In this document: positions 28,425 to 37,700 of the stretch, piece after piece | Layout: every line of letters starts with the position of its first letter | Position numbering within the stretch: the first letter of the stretch is position 1 | From: an uncultured Clostridium sp. | Lineage (GTDB): Bacteria > Bacillota > Clostridia > Clostridiales > Clostridiaceae | NCBI RefSeq assembly: GCF_910588715.1 | Contig: NZ_CAJURG010000007.1 | Coordinates: 7,354-71,353 of the forward strand | Reading direction: 5' to 3' | Length of the DNA stretch: 64,000 bases | Program-made: the position numbers and the translations under genes | The notes under the pieces: generated by a model | What the model was told of the DNA's origin: nothing | Databases searched by the model: none | Seen by the model: only the letters and a program-made list of their open reading frames with translations

Positions 28425-29527
28425 TATTGTGCTCCTCCTTCACTTGTTACATTTTGCTTTTTCTTATACCACTTTACAGCAAACCTTGCAGTAATTAATA
28501 AAGTAATAATTCCTTGAATAATTGTTGTTACCTCTGATGGTACTCCCATGCTACGCTCAATAGTACTTCCTCCTGTAGTTAGACCAGCTAAGAAAATACC
28601 ACTTACTAAAATACCAACAGGATGATTACTTGACATTAATGAAGCTATAATACCTGTCCATGCATAACCCGGAGACGTAATCATATTATCAACATAACGA
28701 TATCTTGTTCCTAAAACTTCACATGCTCCTCCAAGCCCAGCTAATGCTCCACTTAATATTAATACATAGTACATCATCTTAGTACTATTAACTCCACCAT
28801 AATTTGCAAAATTAGGATTTAAACCTCCCATTTTTGCCTTATATCCAAAACTTGTTCTCTTCATAATAAAAAGTACAATTAAAACACAAATAACTGCAAT
28901 TACAAATCCCCAATGTAATGAATATCCTTTAAACATCTTAGGTAATATATTTTCTGTTAACTTTTGAGTTTGAATTGCTGAAGAATCTAACCCTAATGGA
29001 TCTTTTACAACATATGTTGTAAAGTAAGAAGCTATATAATCAGCAATATAATTCATCATAAGTGTTATAATAAGTAAATCTAATTTAAATCTTTCACTTA
29101 CATAAGCTGAGATAAGTGAATATAAAACCCCTACTAAAGCACCCGCTAAAAGAGACATTGCAACAACAAAAACTGTAGGTCCTGGACATATTACAGCTAC
29201 AACTGCTGAAGTAAATGCCCCTAATACCATTTGCCCTGCTGCACCCAAACTTGAATAACCAGATCCCCAAGCTAAAGCACCAGAAAGTCCTGCAAATATA
29301 ATAGGAATAGAACGAGTTAAAGTTGTAGTTAAATAATATGTAGAACCAAATCCACCCTTAAACATTCCTATAATTGCTTCAAAAGGATTAAATCCAGATA
29401 GAGAAATGATTATTCCTCCTATTAATAACCCAACAACAATAGCTTGTAAAGGATGCTTTAAGGGTTCAAATATATTTGAAAATTTACTTTTAGTAATACT
29501 TCTTGATAACAAACCTTTACTTTTCAT
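28424..29527 (-). CDS. Nucleoside ABC transporter permease (first)
   Basis: 367 aa, about 9-10 helices, NupP/YufP type: PLQAIVVGLLIGGIII..., LTTTLTRSIPIIFAGLSGALAW, MGGLNPNFANYGGVN, PGYAWTGIIASLMS. Overlaps the ATPase gene by one base and the next permease by one base: fully coupled operon. Confidence 0.92.
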   Translation of the reverse strand: MKSKGLLSRSITKSKFSNIFEPLKHPLQAIVVGLLIGGIIISLSGFNPFEAIIGMFKGGFGSTYYLTTTLTRSIPIIFAGLSGALAWGSGYSSLGAAGQMVLGAFTSAVVAVICPGPTVFVVAMSLLAGALVGVLYSLISAYVSERFKLDLLIITLMMNYIADYIASYFTTYVVKDPLGLDSSAIQTQKLTENILPKMFKGYSLHWGFVIAVICVLIVLFIMKRTSFGYKAKMGGLNPNFANYGGVNSTKMMYYVLILSGALAGLGGACEVLGTRYRYVDNMITSPGYAWTGIIASLMSSNHPVGILVSGIFLAGLTTGGSTIERSMGVPSEVTTIIQGIITLLITARFAVKWYKKKQNVTSEGGAQ

Positions 29528-31026
29528 TATTTTTTACCTCCTACCATTAAAAGACCTAATTCCTTTTCGTCAATGCTACCTCTCTTAAACTCACCAACAA
29601 TTTCTCCATCATAAATTACATAAATTCTATCACTTAAATCCATAATTTCACTTAATTCAGAAGATACTAATAATACACTGTCTCCCTTATTTCTCTTATC
29701 AACAAGTTGATCATGAATAAACTCTATTGCACCTATGTCAATACCTCTTGTAGGTTCACAAGCAATTATAAGAGGAGTTTCCATAGACATCTCTCTTGCA
29801 ACAATAAGCTTTTGAGCATTTCCTCCAGAAAGCTCTTTTATTTTTTGAGTGTGAGAATCTGCTTTAACTCTAAATTTTGAAATTAACTCTACAGCATGTT
29901 TTGTAACTTTATTTATATTTAAAATTCCTTTTTTAGAAAACTCTTTATTATCCTCGTATCCCATTAACGCATTTTCAGCAAGAGTTGCTTCTTTAGCACT
30001 TCCCCACATATATCTATCTTCTGGAATATGTGCAATACCAGCTTCTCTTATATTCATTACAGTTTTATTGGTAATATCATTTCCATTAATAATTACATTA
30101 CCTGAATCAATCTTTTCTAATCCAGTTATGCATCTAATAAGCTCAGATTGACCATTACCAGATACCCCTGCAATTCCTACTATTTCACCTTTTTTAATAT
30201 GTAAATTAACTTTATTTAAAATATTTTTATTATGCTCACCACTTAAAGATAAGTTTTTAACTTCTAAAAGTTGCTCCTTAGTTTTCTTTTCAGGAATTAC
30301 TCTATTTGCAATTTGTCTCCCAACCATTAAATAAGATAACTCTTCTACACTCGTATCTTTTTTTAATTTTTCAGCAACAACTTGTCCAAGTCTCATAACA
30401 ACTACTCTATCTGCAACTTCCATAACCTCATGAAGTTTATGTGTTATAATTATTAAACTTTTACCTAATTTAGCTAATTGCTTCATTGTTTTTAAAAGTT
30501 CATCTACTTCAATAGGAGTAAGAACTGCTGAAGGTTCATCAAAAATTATTATATCTGCATTTTGATAAAGAGTTTTTAATATTTCAACACGTTGTTGAAG
30601 CCCAACAGGACAATCTTCCACAATGGCATTTGGATTTACATCTAACATATATTTCTTTGAAAGCTCTTCAACCATTTGAATATTCTTTTTATAATCAAAA
30701 AATATTCCCTTTTTCATTTCATTTTTATATACAATGTTTTCTGCAACTGTCATTGATTCAAAAAGCATAAAGTGTTGTTGAACCATTCCTATTCCTTGTT
30801 TCATTGCATCTGATGGATTATGAAATTTCATCTTCTTTCCATTTATAAATATTTCTCCCGAATCTGGCTTTTCTAATCCATAAAGTATTTTCATTATAGT
30901 AGATTTTCCTGCACCATTTTCACCAACAACTGCTAATATCTCTCCTTTATTAAGATTAATATTAACTTTGTTATTAGCTACTACATTACCATAGGTTTTA
31001 ACAATATTTTTCATTTCTAAAAGCAT
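29527..31026 (-). CDS. Nucleoside ABC transporter ATPase (two ABC domains)
   Basis: 499 aa with two ABC domains (NupO/YufO type). First: GENGAGKST, VGLQQRVEILKTL, IIFDEPSAVL. Second: degenerate P-loop GVSGNGQSE, LSGGNAQKL, ACEPTRGID. Drives import through the two permeases. It lies 88 bases after the lipoprotein gene, with a hairpin in the gap. Confidence 0.93.
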   Translation of the reverse strand: MLLEMKNIVKTYGNVVANNKVNINLNKGEILAVVGENGAGKSTIMKILYGLEKPDSGEIFINGKKMKFHNPSDAMKQGIGMVQQHFMLFESMTVAENIVYKNEMKKGIFFDYKKNIQMVEELSKKYMLDVNPNAIVEDCPVGLQQRVEILKTLYQNADIIIFDEPSAVLTPIEVDELLKTMKQLAKLGKSLIIITHKLHEVMEVADRVVVMRLGQVVAEKLKKDTSVEELSYLMVGRQIANRVIPEKKTKEQLLEVKNLSLSGEHNKNILNKVNLHIKKGEIVGIAGVSGNGQSELIRCITGLEKIDSGNVIINGNDITNKTVMNIREAGIAHIPEDRYMWGSAKEATLAENALMGYEDNKEFSKKGILNINKVTKHAVELISKFRVKADSHTQKIKELSGGNAQKLIVAREMSMETPLIIACEPTRGIDIGAIEFIHDQLVDKRNKGDSVLLVSSELSEIMDLSDRIYVIYDGEIVGEFKRGSIDEKELGLLMVGGKK

Positions 31027-31064
31027 GTCAAAGTTACTCCTTTTCTAAGTTAATCTAAAATATA

Positions 31065-31097
31065 ATAAGGGGCAAAGCTATTGCCTCTACCCCTTAT
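31065..31097 (-). terminator. Intra-operon hairpin after BMP lipoprotein gene
   Basis: 8-bp GC-rich stem ATAAGGGG/CCCCTTAT with weak T run, in the 88-base gap between the lipoprotein and ATPase genes. Such stems commonly attenuate or stabilise transcripts so that the binding protein is made in excess over the transporter. Confidence 0.5.
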
Positions 31098-31114
31098 ATA
31101 AAGTACATTTCTAA

Positions 31115-32173
31115 TTATTTTGCAGATTCTTCAGGAACTTCTATTACTAATTCTCCTGAAATAATCTTTTCAGCTGCTGCCTTACCAGCCGCTATAACTT
31201 CATCAGTTATAATTTCAGTATTTCTATAATTCATTTCTTCTGGTGAAACACCAACAACACCAAATGCACCTTCTTTTAATCCAAGAAGTTGTGAACCACC
31301 ATTTAATTTGCCTGCTAAGAATTCATTAATAATAGTATTCATAACAGCTCCAGTATTTTTTAATAATCCACTAATAATGCTTGGATTTTCAGAAGTTGTT
31401 TGGTCAACACTTAATCCAGTTGTATATATTGGTGTACCCTTTTTAGTTAACTCTTGAGCAGCTTGATATATTCCAGAGTTTGCACTAGCAGATACTCCAC
31501 CAAATATAAAGTTTGCTCCAGCAGCTTTTTGTTGTAATGTATATTCATAAGCTAAGTTAGTATCATTATATGAATTAGTATAGTTATACATAAATTTAGC
31601 ATTTGGATTAACAGACTTTACACCTTCAGCAAATCCATATCTATATTTGTATGTAGCTTGTGTTTGGAATGATGCAACATATCCGTATAAGCTTTCATTA
31701 GGGAAAGCTGTACCAACCATTGCTCCTAAAACATAAGAACCTTGTGCTTCATCAAATCCAAAGCTTGTTACCTTTTCATTAGATGCAGTTGTATCAATTA
31801 CAGCATATTTTGTATCTGGGAATCTATCAGCAGCATCACTAAATGGATCAGCTGCTTGCCATCCAATTCCTATTATTAAATCATATCCTTCATTAGATGC
31901 AGCAATAGTATTTTCTTCCCATGCAGCAGTATCTGTACATTCAATAGATGTCATTTTAAATCCATAAGTTTCACTTGCTTCTTTTAAAGCTTCATATGCT
32001 TGAAGAATAAATTGTTCTGTTCCAATTGTATCTGAAATTAAAGCTATATTTAACTTTGAATAATCTCCATTAGCTCCTTCATTTCCTGCTGATTCATTCC
32101 CACCTGAGTTAGAGCATCCAGCAAAAAGAAGTGATGTCATAATAAGTAATAAAGAAGTTATTATTTTTTTCAT
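31115..32173 (-). CDS. BMP-family nucleoside-binding lipoprotein
   Basis: 352 aa. Signal peptide with lipobox (LLFAGC, Cys at about 20), then a BMP/Med-type binding domain: IALISDTIGTEQF, LIIGIGWQAADP, FGFDEAQGSYVLGAMVG, IFGGVSASANSGIYQAA. This family binds purine nucleosides. AGGAGATG precedes the ATG. First gene of the operon. Confidence 0.93.
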   Translation of the reverse strand: MKKIITSLLLIMTSLLFAGCSNSGGNESAGNEGANGDYSKLNIALISDTIGTEQFILQAYEALKEASETYGFKMTSIECTDTAAWEENTIAASNEGYDLIIGIGWQAADPFSDAADRFPDTKYAVIDTTASNEKVTSFGFDEAQGSYVLGAMVGTAFPNESLYGYVASFQTQATYKYRYGFAEGVKSVNPNAKFMYNYTNSYNDTNLAYEYTLQQKAAGANFIFGGVSASANSGIYQAAQELTKKGTPIYTTGLSVDQTTSENPSIISGLLKNTGAVMNTIINEFLAGKLNGGSQLLGLKEGAFGVVGVSPEEMNYRNTEIITDEVIAAGKAAAEKIISGELVIEVPEESAK

Positions 32174-32516
32174 TCTTTCATCTCCTATTGTTAATTTGTT
32201 AATTTAATTATAATAATTATATAGACTTAAAAATATGACACAAGTCACATTTTGACGAATAAAGTGTATATTTTTTTAATTTTTCTTTTTAATATTCGCT
32301 TTTTTTCTGGAAGTATTACTTTATATAGGCATATTTTATAAATTATTTTTAATTTTATTTTAAATACTAATTTATCTATCCAAATAATTATATCTTTTTT
32401 TGTATCACTTTTCTTATAAGTATATGTTATTGTTATATATTTTTCCTTATGCTAAAATCATGAATATAAATATAAAGAACAAATTTTTAATAAACTCACT
32501 TTTTTAGGGAGGATTT
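32174..32516. promoter_or_regulatory. Divergent promoter region with CRP/Fnr-type operator
   Basis: 343 bases between the bmp gene and a divergent Crp/Fnr gene. On the minus strand TGTGA-CTTGTG-TCATA (32249-32234) fits the CRP-type consensus TGTGA-N6-TCACA with one mismatch. Two TATAAT boxes lie downstream on the minus strand (32221-32216 and 32212-32207). The dyad centre is about 41 bases upstream of the start expected from the second, the class II activator position; relative to the first it would cover the -35 region. The rest is AT-rich; AGGGAGG for the regulator gene is at the right edge. Confidence 0.6.
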
Positions 32517-33185
32517 ATGATAAATGTTAAAAACAAAGGATTATTAAATAAATATATTAATAATACTGGTATTTCTAAATTATTTTCACAAGACATGAGT
32601 AATTTATTAGAACTATTTTCTTTAAATAAAGGTGATTTTTTAATTAATGAAGGTGAATGCTCTGATTATTTATATTTTTTAGTAAGTGGAAAATTAAAGG
32701 TTTTTTCTCACTCAACTTCTGGTAAAATAATGTCTCTAAATCTTTTTAATTCTTTTGAAATCATAGGTGAGACAGGTAGCTTGTGGAATAATCCCCCTAC
32801 TGCTTCCGTTCAAGCTAGTTCTAAAGCTTATTGTATAGGAATATCAATGAAGCACAGGGATATTCTTTTAAACGATGTTATATTTTTAAGATACATTTGC
32901 AAAAATTTAGGGGAAAGACTTAGCTATATGAATAATACTACTTGTATTAATCTTTATGAACCATTAGAAAATAGGCTTGCTTCTTTCATATTGAAAACAG
33001 AAGAAAATGGAATATTTTCCTATAATTTAACTGAATGTGCTGAACTTTTATGTGCAAGTTATAGACATCTATTAAGGGTTATTAATTTATTTTGCAGTAC
33101 AAATAAACTAATTAAAGAAGGAAAGTCCTATAAAATTTTAGATAGAGATTATTTAGAAAGCATTTCACATTATTCCTTAGATTAA
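32517..33185 (+). CDS. Crp/Fnr-family regulator (YeiL-like)
   Basis: 222 aa. Cyclic-nucleotide-type beta barrel (about 20-130, e.g. KGDFLINEGECSDYLYFLVSGKLKVFS), dimer helix and a C-terminal winged HTH (about 165-215, ECAELLCASYRHLLRVINLF). No N-terminal Fe-S cysteine cluster as in FNR. The divergent nucleoside transport operon and the shared CRP-like dyad suggest that this is its target; E. coli YeiL is also encoded next to nucleoside genes. The effector is unknown. ATG preceded by AGGGAGG; own terminator. Confidence 0.85.
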   Translation: MINVKNKGLLNKYINNTGISKLFSQDMSNLLELFSLNKGDFLINEGECSDYLYFLVSGKLKVFSHSTSGKIMSLNLFNSFEIIGETGSLWNNPPTASVQASSKAYCIGISMKHRDILLNDVIFLRYICKNLGERLSYMNNTTCINLYEPLENRLASFILKTEENGIFSYNLTECAELLCASYRHLLRVINLFCSTNKLIKEGKSYKILDRDYLESISHYSLD

Positions 33186-33186
33186 T

Positions 33187-33228
33187 AAAAAAACTGTTGC
33201 ATAAATTTTAAAATGCAACAGTTTTTTT
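33187..33228. terminator. Bidirectional terminator
   Basis: 16-bp perfect stem (AAAAAAACTGTTGCAT and complement) with a T tract, between the convergent regulator and 5'-nucleotidase genes. Confidence 0.9.
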
Positions 33229-33232
33229 AATT

Positions 33233-34744
33233 TTATTTTATTATATAATTACTTTTTTCAATAGCTTTAATATTCTTATTCTTTAAAAAATAATTAATTA
33301 TAAGCTCACTTATATCAACATTAATTTCTTTAATAAGCTCAGCTCCTTCATAGGATGGATAAATTGAAGTATTTGTTGCACGATAATTATTCATAACAAC
33401 ATTATAATAATTATCTAAATCAATATCTTTGCCATTCTTTTTCATATAAATTACTCTATCATTAAAATTTCTTGATAAATCAATTTTATAATCAAATCCT
33501 GCAAATGTATCATAATTGTAATTTTGAACTTTTGGAATTAAAAATCCATCACTAATTTTTACTTTTCCATTATCAACAACAAAATAGGTTGCAGCTTTTT
33601 CAACAGCTTCTTTTAACTTGCTTCCCTTTACCTTTAAAACCATTAATGTATTAGGATAAGGATAGTTTATTAATACATCTCTAATAGATACATTTTTCTT
33701 AAAACCAATTGCAGTATCAAATAAAGATAAAACTGAAAAATCTGCTCCAGAGGCTTCTAATTGTACTTGATGTAAAAAATTAATAAATGGATGTCCATTT
33801 AGCCTTGCTTGAAAAATATCATCCATAAGTATATCTTTATCAAATTCACCAATTTCTTTATCTAAATAGTCCTTTAAATTTACATCAACATTAGTAAATA
33901 TCTTTTCTAATCCTTTATTAATTTCATCATTTAATAAAGAAACATCAACTAATTCATAAGTTGTTTCTTTTGTTTCTGTATCTAATATAATCTTACTAAA
34001 CTTTTGACCATTATGAAGTGGCTGTGAGCAAATTACTCCATTTATTTTAGTAATAAATGCTCTATGCTGATGACCGCTTAAAACAATATCAATTGAATCA
34101 TATTTTTCTAACAATTCACTTCCTTGATTTTCTTTAGTAAGTTTTTCTGTAGGAGTATTACTTCCATCTAAGCTCTTTTCAAACCCTCCATGATAACAAA
34201 CTATAATATAATCTGCCTTTTCTTTTAACTCCTTTTCATATTTTCCATACATACAAACAGGGTCTAAAAACTCTAAATTAGTAATATTTTTCTCATGCTC
34301 CCAATTTGGTATAAAAGAAGTTGTAAGACCAATACACGCAATTTTAAATCCATCAAAATCAAATATCTTATAAGGTTTTGTTTTTAAATTTAATCCTTGA
34401 ATATTAGCATTTATTATTTTATCTTCAACTAGCTTATAAGAATTATTTAAATAATCTAACCCATAATTAAATTCATGATTTCCTATAACATAAGCATCAT
34501 ATCCTATAAATTCTAATCCTTCTAATATAGGATTTGTATGTAATTTTTCTTTTGATAAATAATGTGCAAGTGCTGACCCTTGTATTAAATCACCACAATC
34601 CACTTTTAAAGATGCATCATATTTTTTTTCATCATTTAATATATAACTTCCTATTTTAAGTATTCCAAGCTTTTGATCTTTTACATAGTTAGTTGGATAA
34701 ACATACCCATGCAAATCACTTGTTTGATATATAGCTAATTTCAT
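33233..34744 (-). CDS. 5'-nucleotidase / 2',3'-cyclic phosphodiesterase family, cytoplasmic form
   Basis: 503 aa: N-terminal metallophosphatase domain (TSDLHGYVYP, KVDCGDLIQG, VIGNHEFNYG, CYHGGF, SGHQHRA) and C-terminal nucleotidase domain (about 335-500). Most members are exported and have signal peptides; this one starts MKLAIYQTSDLHG and has none, so it probably acts inside the cell. Start preceded by GAAAGGAAG. Last gene of a four-gene run with a MBL hydrolase, permease and thioredoxin-like gene. Confidence 0.88.
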   Translation of the reverse strand: MKLAIYQTSDLHGYVYPTNYVKDQKLGILKIGSYILNDEKKYDASLKVDCGDLIQGSALAHYLSKEKLHTNPILEGLEFIGYDAYVIGNHEFNYGLDYLNNSYKLVEDKIINANIQGLNLKTKPYKIFDFDGFKIACIGLTTSFIPNWEHEKNITNLEFLDPVCMYGKYEKELKEKADYIIVCYHGGFEKSLDGSNTPTEKLTKENQGSELLEKYDSIDIVLSGHQHRAFITKINGVICSQPLHNGQKFSKIILDTETKETTYELVDVSLLNDEINKGLEKIFTNVDVNLKDYLDKEIGEFDKDILMDDIFQARLNGHPFINFLHQVQLEASGADFSVLSLFDTAIGFKKNVSIRDVLINYPYPNTLMVLKVKGSKLKEAVEKAATYFVVDNGKVKISDGFLIPKVQNYNYDTFAGFDYKIDLSRNFNDRVIYMKKNGKDIDLDNYYNVVMNNYRATNTSIYPSYEGAELIKEINVDISELIINYFLKNKNIKAIEKSNYIIK

Positions 34745-34761
34745 ATATTGCTTCCTTTCAA

Positions 34762-36054
34762 TTATATTGTTTCACCTTTCTTAGGTAAAAAAACATCTCC
34801 ATTTTCATTATAAAGCTTTTCTGGACGATAAGAATGTATTGGAACTAGTAACTTAGGTTTAATTAAATTAATTATTTTAATTAAATCATAAGGACGAGCA
34901 TGACCACTACATGGTATATTCATAAATTCTATATTATTCTTAGCAAAATTTTCGATAAATGGCTTATATGCAGGATCAAACTCTCCTAATGGTTGAGCAT
35001 CAGTATGAATATAAATTCCTCTATTCTTTAATTCATTTATATGATTTAAGGCTAAACTTCCAAGTTGCCAGAAATACTTACCTTCATCCTCTATTAATTC
35101 TTTAAAATCTATCCTTAATTTATCGTCTAATCCATACTCTTTATCGTCTAACTGATAATATTTAGTTTCAATTCCCGTTGCTTCTTTTACTACATATGAA
35201 TAATATGCATCTAATACAACAGTTCTTGGATTACTCTTAATTATGTTTAAAATTCTTTCTATATTTGATATATAATAATTAAAGGTTATTTGTTTATTAG
35301 GATTGTCATTAATAACTTTATTTATTTTTTCTATAAGTTCTTTTTCGTTAACTGCTTCTGTTTCTCTTATAGGGTCTTCAAACTCTTGGAATGAAACACT
35401 TACACCCTCTATTAATAATACATCACAACTTTCACTTTCCTTACAGAAATTCAACGTATCATTTTCTCTATATCCATGCAACCTAATGTCTCCAGTATAA
35501 GCTATAGTTAAATCTGGTGTTTTTATTAATAATCCATTAGCTCCATAAGCATCATGGTCAACTGGCATAACCTTAACTTTTATTTTTCCAACATTAACAA
35601 CTTCATTTTCCTTAACACCAATTACTTCCCTTGTATTAGAACTTTGTTTTTCATATAAAGGGAAAATAAAATCATTATTAATATTTAAAGTGTTCAATAA
35701 TGATTTTGTACCTTCTAAAGTATATAAAGGAATTTTAGGATTTAAATAATTAACTATTTTAGAATGATCTAAATGAATATGTGATAAAAATACAGCTGTA
35801 TTTTTAAAGTTGTCTTCTTTTGATTCATATCCTTCTAAAGGTATTTTAGGATCAAAAATATTATTTAAATAGGGTACTAATTTTTCATCTAATAATCCTT
35901 GTAAATCTTCTGGTTGAAATTCTGCTGATGGATTATATTCACTTCCAAAATCAAAGAAAATATGATCATCTTCATATGCAATTTCTATTATCGTTCCACC
36001 TATGGTTAATACGCCACTATGGAATGTTATTTTTGTCTTTTTGTCCTTAAGCAT
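34762..36054 (-). CDS. Metallo-beta-lactamase-fold hydrolase
   Basis: 430 aa. HIHLDHS zinc motif (92-98), an HDAYGANGLLI segment, a YTGDIRLHG loop and a C-terminal SGHARP...PIHSYRPE stretch are of the RNase J/beta-CASP and related MBL type. Substrate (RNA, nucleotide or small phosphoester) is uncertain. It lies 17 bases upstream of the 5'-nucleotidase gene and 33 bases after the permease gene; context suggests a shared pathway that I cannot name. Confidence 0.78.
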   Translation of the reverse strand: MLKDKKTKITFHSGVLTIGGTIIEIAYEDDHIFFDFGSEYNPSAEFQPEDLQGLLDEKLVPYLNNIFDPKIPLEGYESKEDNFKNTAVFLSHIHLDHSKIVNYLNPKIPLYTLEGTKSLLNTLNINNDFIFPLYEKQSSNTREVIGVKENEVVNVGKIKVKVMPVDHDAYGANGLLIKTPDLTIAYTGDIRLHGYRENDTLNFCKESESCDVLLIEGVSVSFQEFEDPIRETEAVNEKELIEKINKVINDNPNKQITFNYYISNIERILNIIKSNPRTVVLDAYYSYVVKEATGIETKYYQLDDKEYGLDDKLRIDFKELIEDEGKYFWQLGSLALNHINELKNRGIYIHTDAQPLGEFDPAYKPFIENFAKNNIEFMNIPCSGHARPYDLIKIINLIKPKLLVPIHSYRPEKLYNENGDVFLPKKGETI

Positions 36055-36087
36055 AAATTTTTAACAACTCCTCTTTTGATATTTTAT

Positions 36088-37215
36088 CTAAATAAAAAAG
36101 TATAGAATAAACACTATTATAACTAATCCTAAAATATTATAAAGTGTAAATTTCTTTATATAATTACCACCATTACTTGGATACTCGTTAAGATATAACT
36201 TATAAGAAATTACACTAGCAAGTGAAGCTATAATAGTTCCTAATCCACCTATATTTACTCCTAACAATAACCCTTTATAATATGGAGTAAAGGCTGATAT
36301 AAGCATAGTTGCAGGAACGTTACTTATAAATTGACTAGATATTATTGAAGATATAAAAGTACTTTTTTCTGATGATAATATATTTATCATAAACTCCTTA
36401 ATTTCACTCATAGAAGATATATTTCCTATAAATATAAAAAAGGCTACAAAGGTAATAAGTAATGAATAATCTACTTTTTTAAATAAGTTTTTATTAAAAC
36501 TAATTATAGAAATTATTGTTATTACAAAAGAAATTCTATAATCAATTAAATGAAACACTGAAAGCAATGTAATAAAAAACAAAACTGAATATATTATAAT
36601 ACCTCTTTTATTTTCTATTTTAATCTTTTCAACTTTAAAAGATATACTTTCTCTCTTTTCCCTAAATATTATAAATATTAAAAATATTACTGATAATAAA
36701 ACTAATGGAAGTGTTATCTTTAAAAACTCTAAGATGTTAATATTAAAATAAGAATAAATAAAAAGATTTTGTGGATTTCCCATTGGCGTTAAAGCACTTC
36801 CTAAATTAGCTGCTAAGGTTTGAAATATAACTGCTTTCAATATATTTATATTGGCCTTTTTACCTATAATTAATGTTAATGGAACAAAAGTAATTAAAGC
36901 AACATCATTAGTTACTATCATAGCTGAAAAGAACGTTAAAAATACTATCATATATGTAAGCGATTTTAAACTTGTACATCTTTTTAATAAAGAAGTAGCT
37001 ATGCTATCTAAAACTTTTAAATCATTAAACCCAGCTACTAATATCATTAAATTAAATAATAAAATTATTACTTTAAAATCTATATATTCTATCTTAGGCA
37101 ATGATATAAATGATGTACCTATTGCTAATATCATTGCAATTATTAATACTATTTCCTTTTTTATAAATTCTATAAATACCCTTTTATCTTTTATTAAATT
37201 TAATTCTAAATTCAT
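36088..37215 (-). CDS. ArsB/NhaD-type ion permease
   Basis: 375 aa with about 10-11 hydrophobic segments. The TPMGNPQNLFIYS loop and the VNIGGLGTIIASLAS repeat are typical of the ion transporter (IT) superfamily (ArsB, NhaD, CitM, SLC13). Substrate (arsenite, citrate or another anion, or Na+) cannot be chosen. No arsenic operon genes nearby. Confidence 0.8.
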   Translation of the reverse strand: MNLELNLIKDKRVFIEFIKKEIVLIIAMILAIGTSFISLPKIEYIDFKVIILLFNLMILVAGFNDLKVLDSIATSLLKRCTSLKSLTYMIVFLTFFSAMIVTNDVALITFVPLTLIIGKKANINILKAVIFQTLAANLGSALTPMGNPQNLFIYSYFNINILEFLKITLPLVLLSVIFLIFIIFREKRESISFKVEKIKIENKRGIIIYSVLFFITLLSVFHLIDYRISFVITIISIISFNKNLFKKVDYSLLITFVAFFIFIGNISSMSEIKEFMINILSSEKSTFISSIISSQFISNVPATMLISAFTPYYKGLLLGVNIGGLGTIIASLASVISYKLYLNEYPSNGGNYIKKFTLYNILGLVIIVFILYFFI

Positions 37216-37241
37216 GCTAAACCCCTACTAAATTTTTTAAT

Positions 37242-37577
37242 TTAAAATATCATTTCATAATATCTTTTTATATTTCTTTCAAGTTCAAGTAAATCTACGT
37301 TTCTTCCAATTCTTAATGTTTCCTTACCTTCAATAAACAATAAAAATATAGGTAATGAAAAAACATCATATTTTGCAGCTAAACTTAAATTTTCTTCTCC
37401 ATTTATTTCTCCACTCTTAATTTCAGGCAAATTTTTTAATATACTTTCAATTTTAAATTTTATTGCTTCACAGGCACCACAATCCATTCCAGTAAAATAT
37501 ACTACAGCCATTTTGTTATATTTAATTAAATTACTAATATCACTTTCACTAAACAATTTATTCAAAATACTATTCAT
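37242..37577 (-). CDS. Thioredoxin-like protein (CGAC active site)
   Basis: 111 aa. YFTGMDCGACEAIKFKI contains the CxxC dithiol (Cys-Gly-Ala-Cys), followed by a cis-Pro-like FSLPIFLLF and the final strand KETLRIGR. No signal peptide. It probably reduces a protein disulfide. First gene of a four-gene minus-strand run; a terminator of gltD lies just upstream, so it likely has its own promoter. Confidence 0.82.
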   Translation of the reverse strand: MNSILNKLFSESDISNLIKYNKMAVVYFTGMDCGACEAIKFKIESILKNLPEIKSGEINGEENLSLAAKYDVFSLPIFLLFIEGKETLRIGRNVDLLELERNIKRYYEMIF

Positions 37578-37650
37578 CTCTCTTTATTATAAAAATTTAT
37601 ATCTTTAACCTTATCTTTGTCATTAAATTATATACTTATACTTCAAAAAA

Positions 37651-37688
37651 AAATAGTCATTACTTAAATTTATAAGCAATGACTATTT
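37651..37688 (-). terminator. Terminator of gltBD
   Basis: Stem AAATAGTCATT-A-CTTA / TAAG-C-AATGACTATTT (one mismatch) and a T run on the minus strand, 12 bases past the gltD stop. Confidence 0.85.
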
Positions 37689-37700
37689 ATCCTTTAAATT

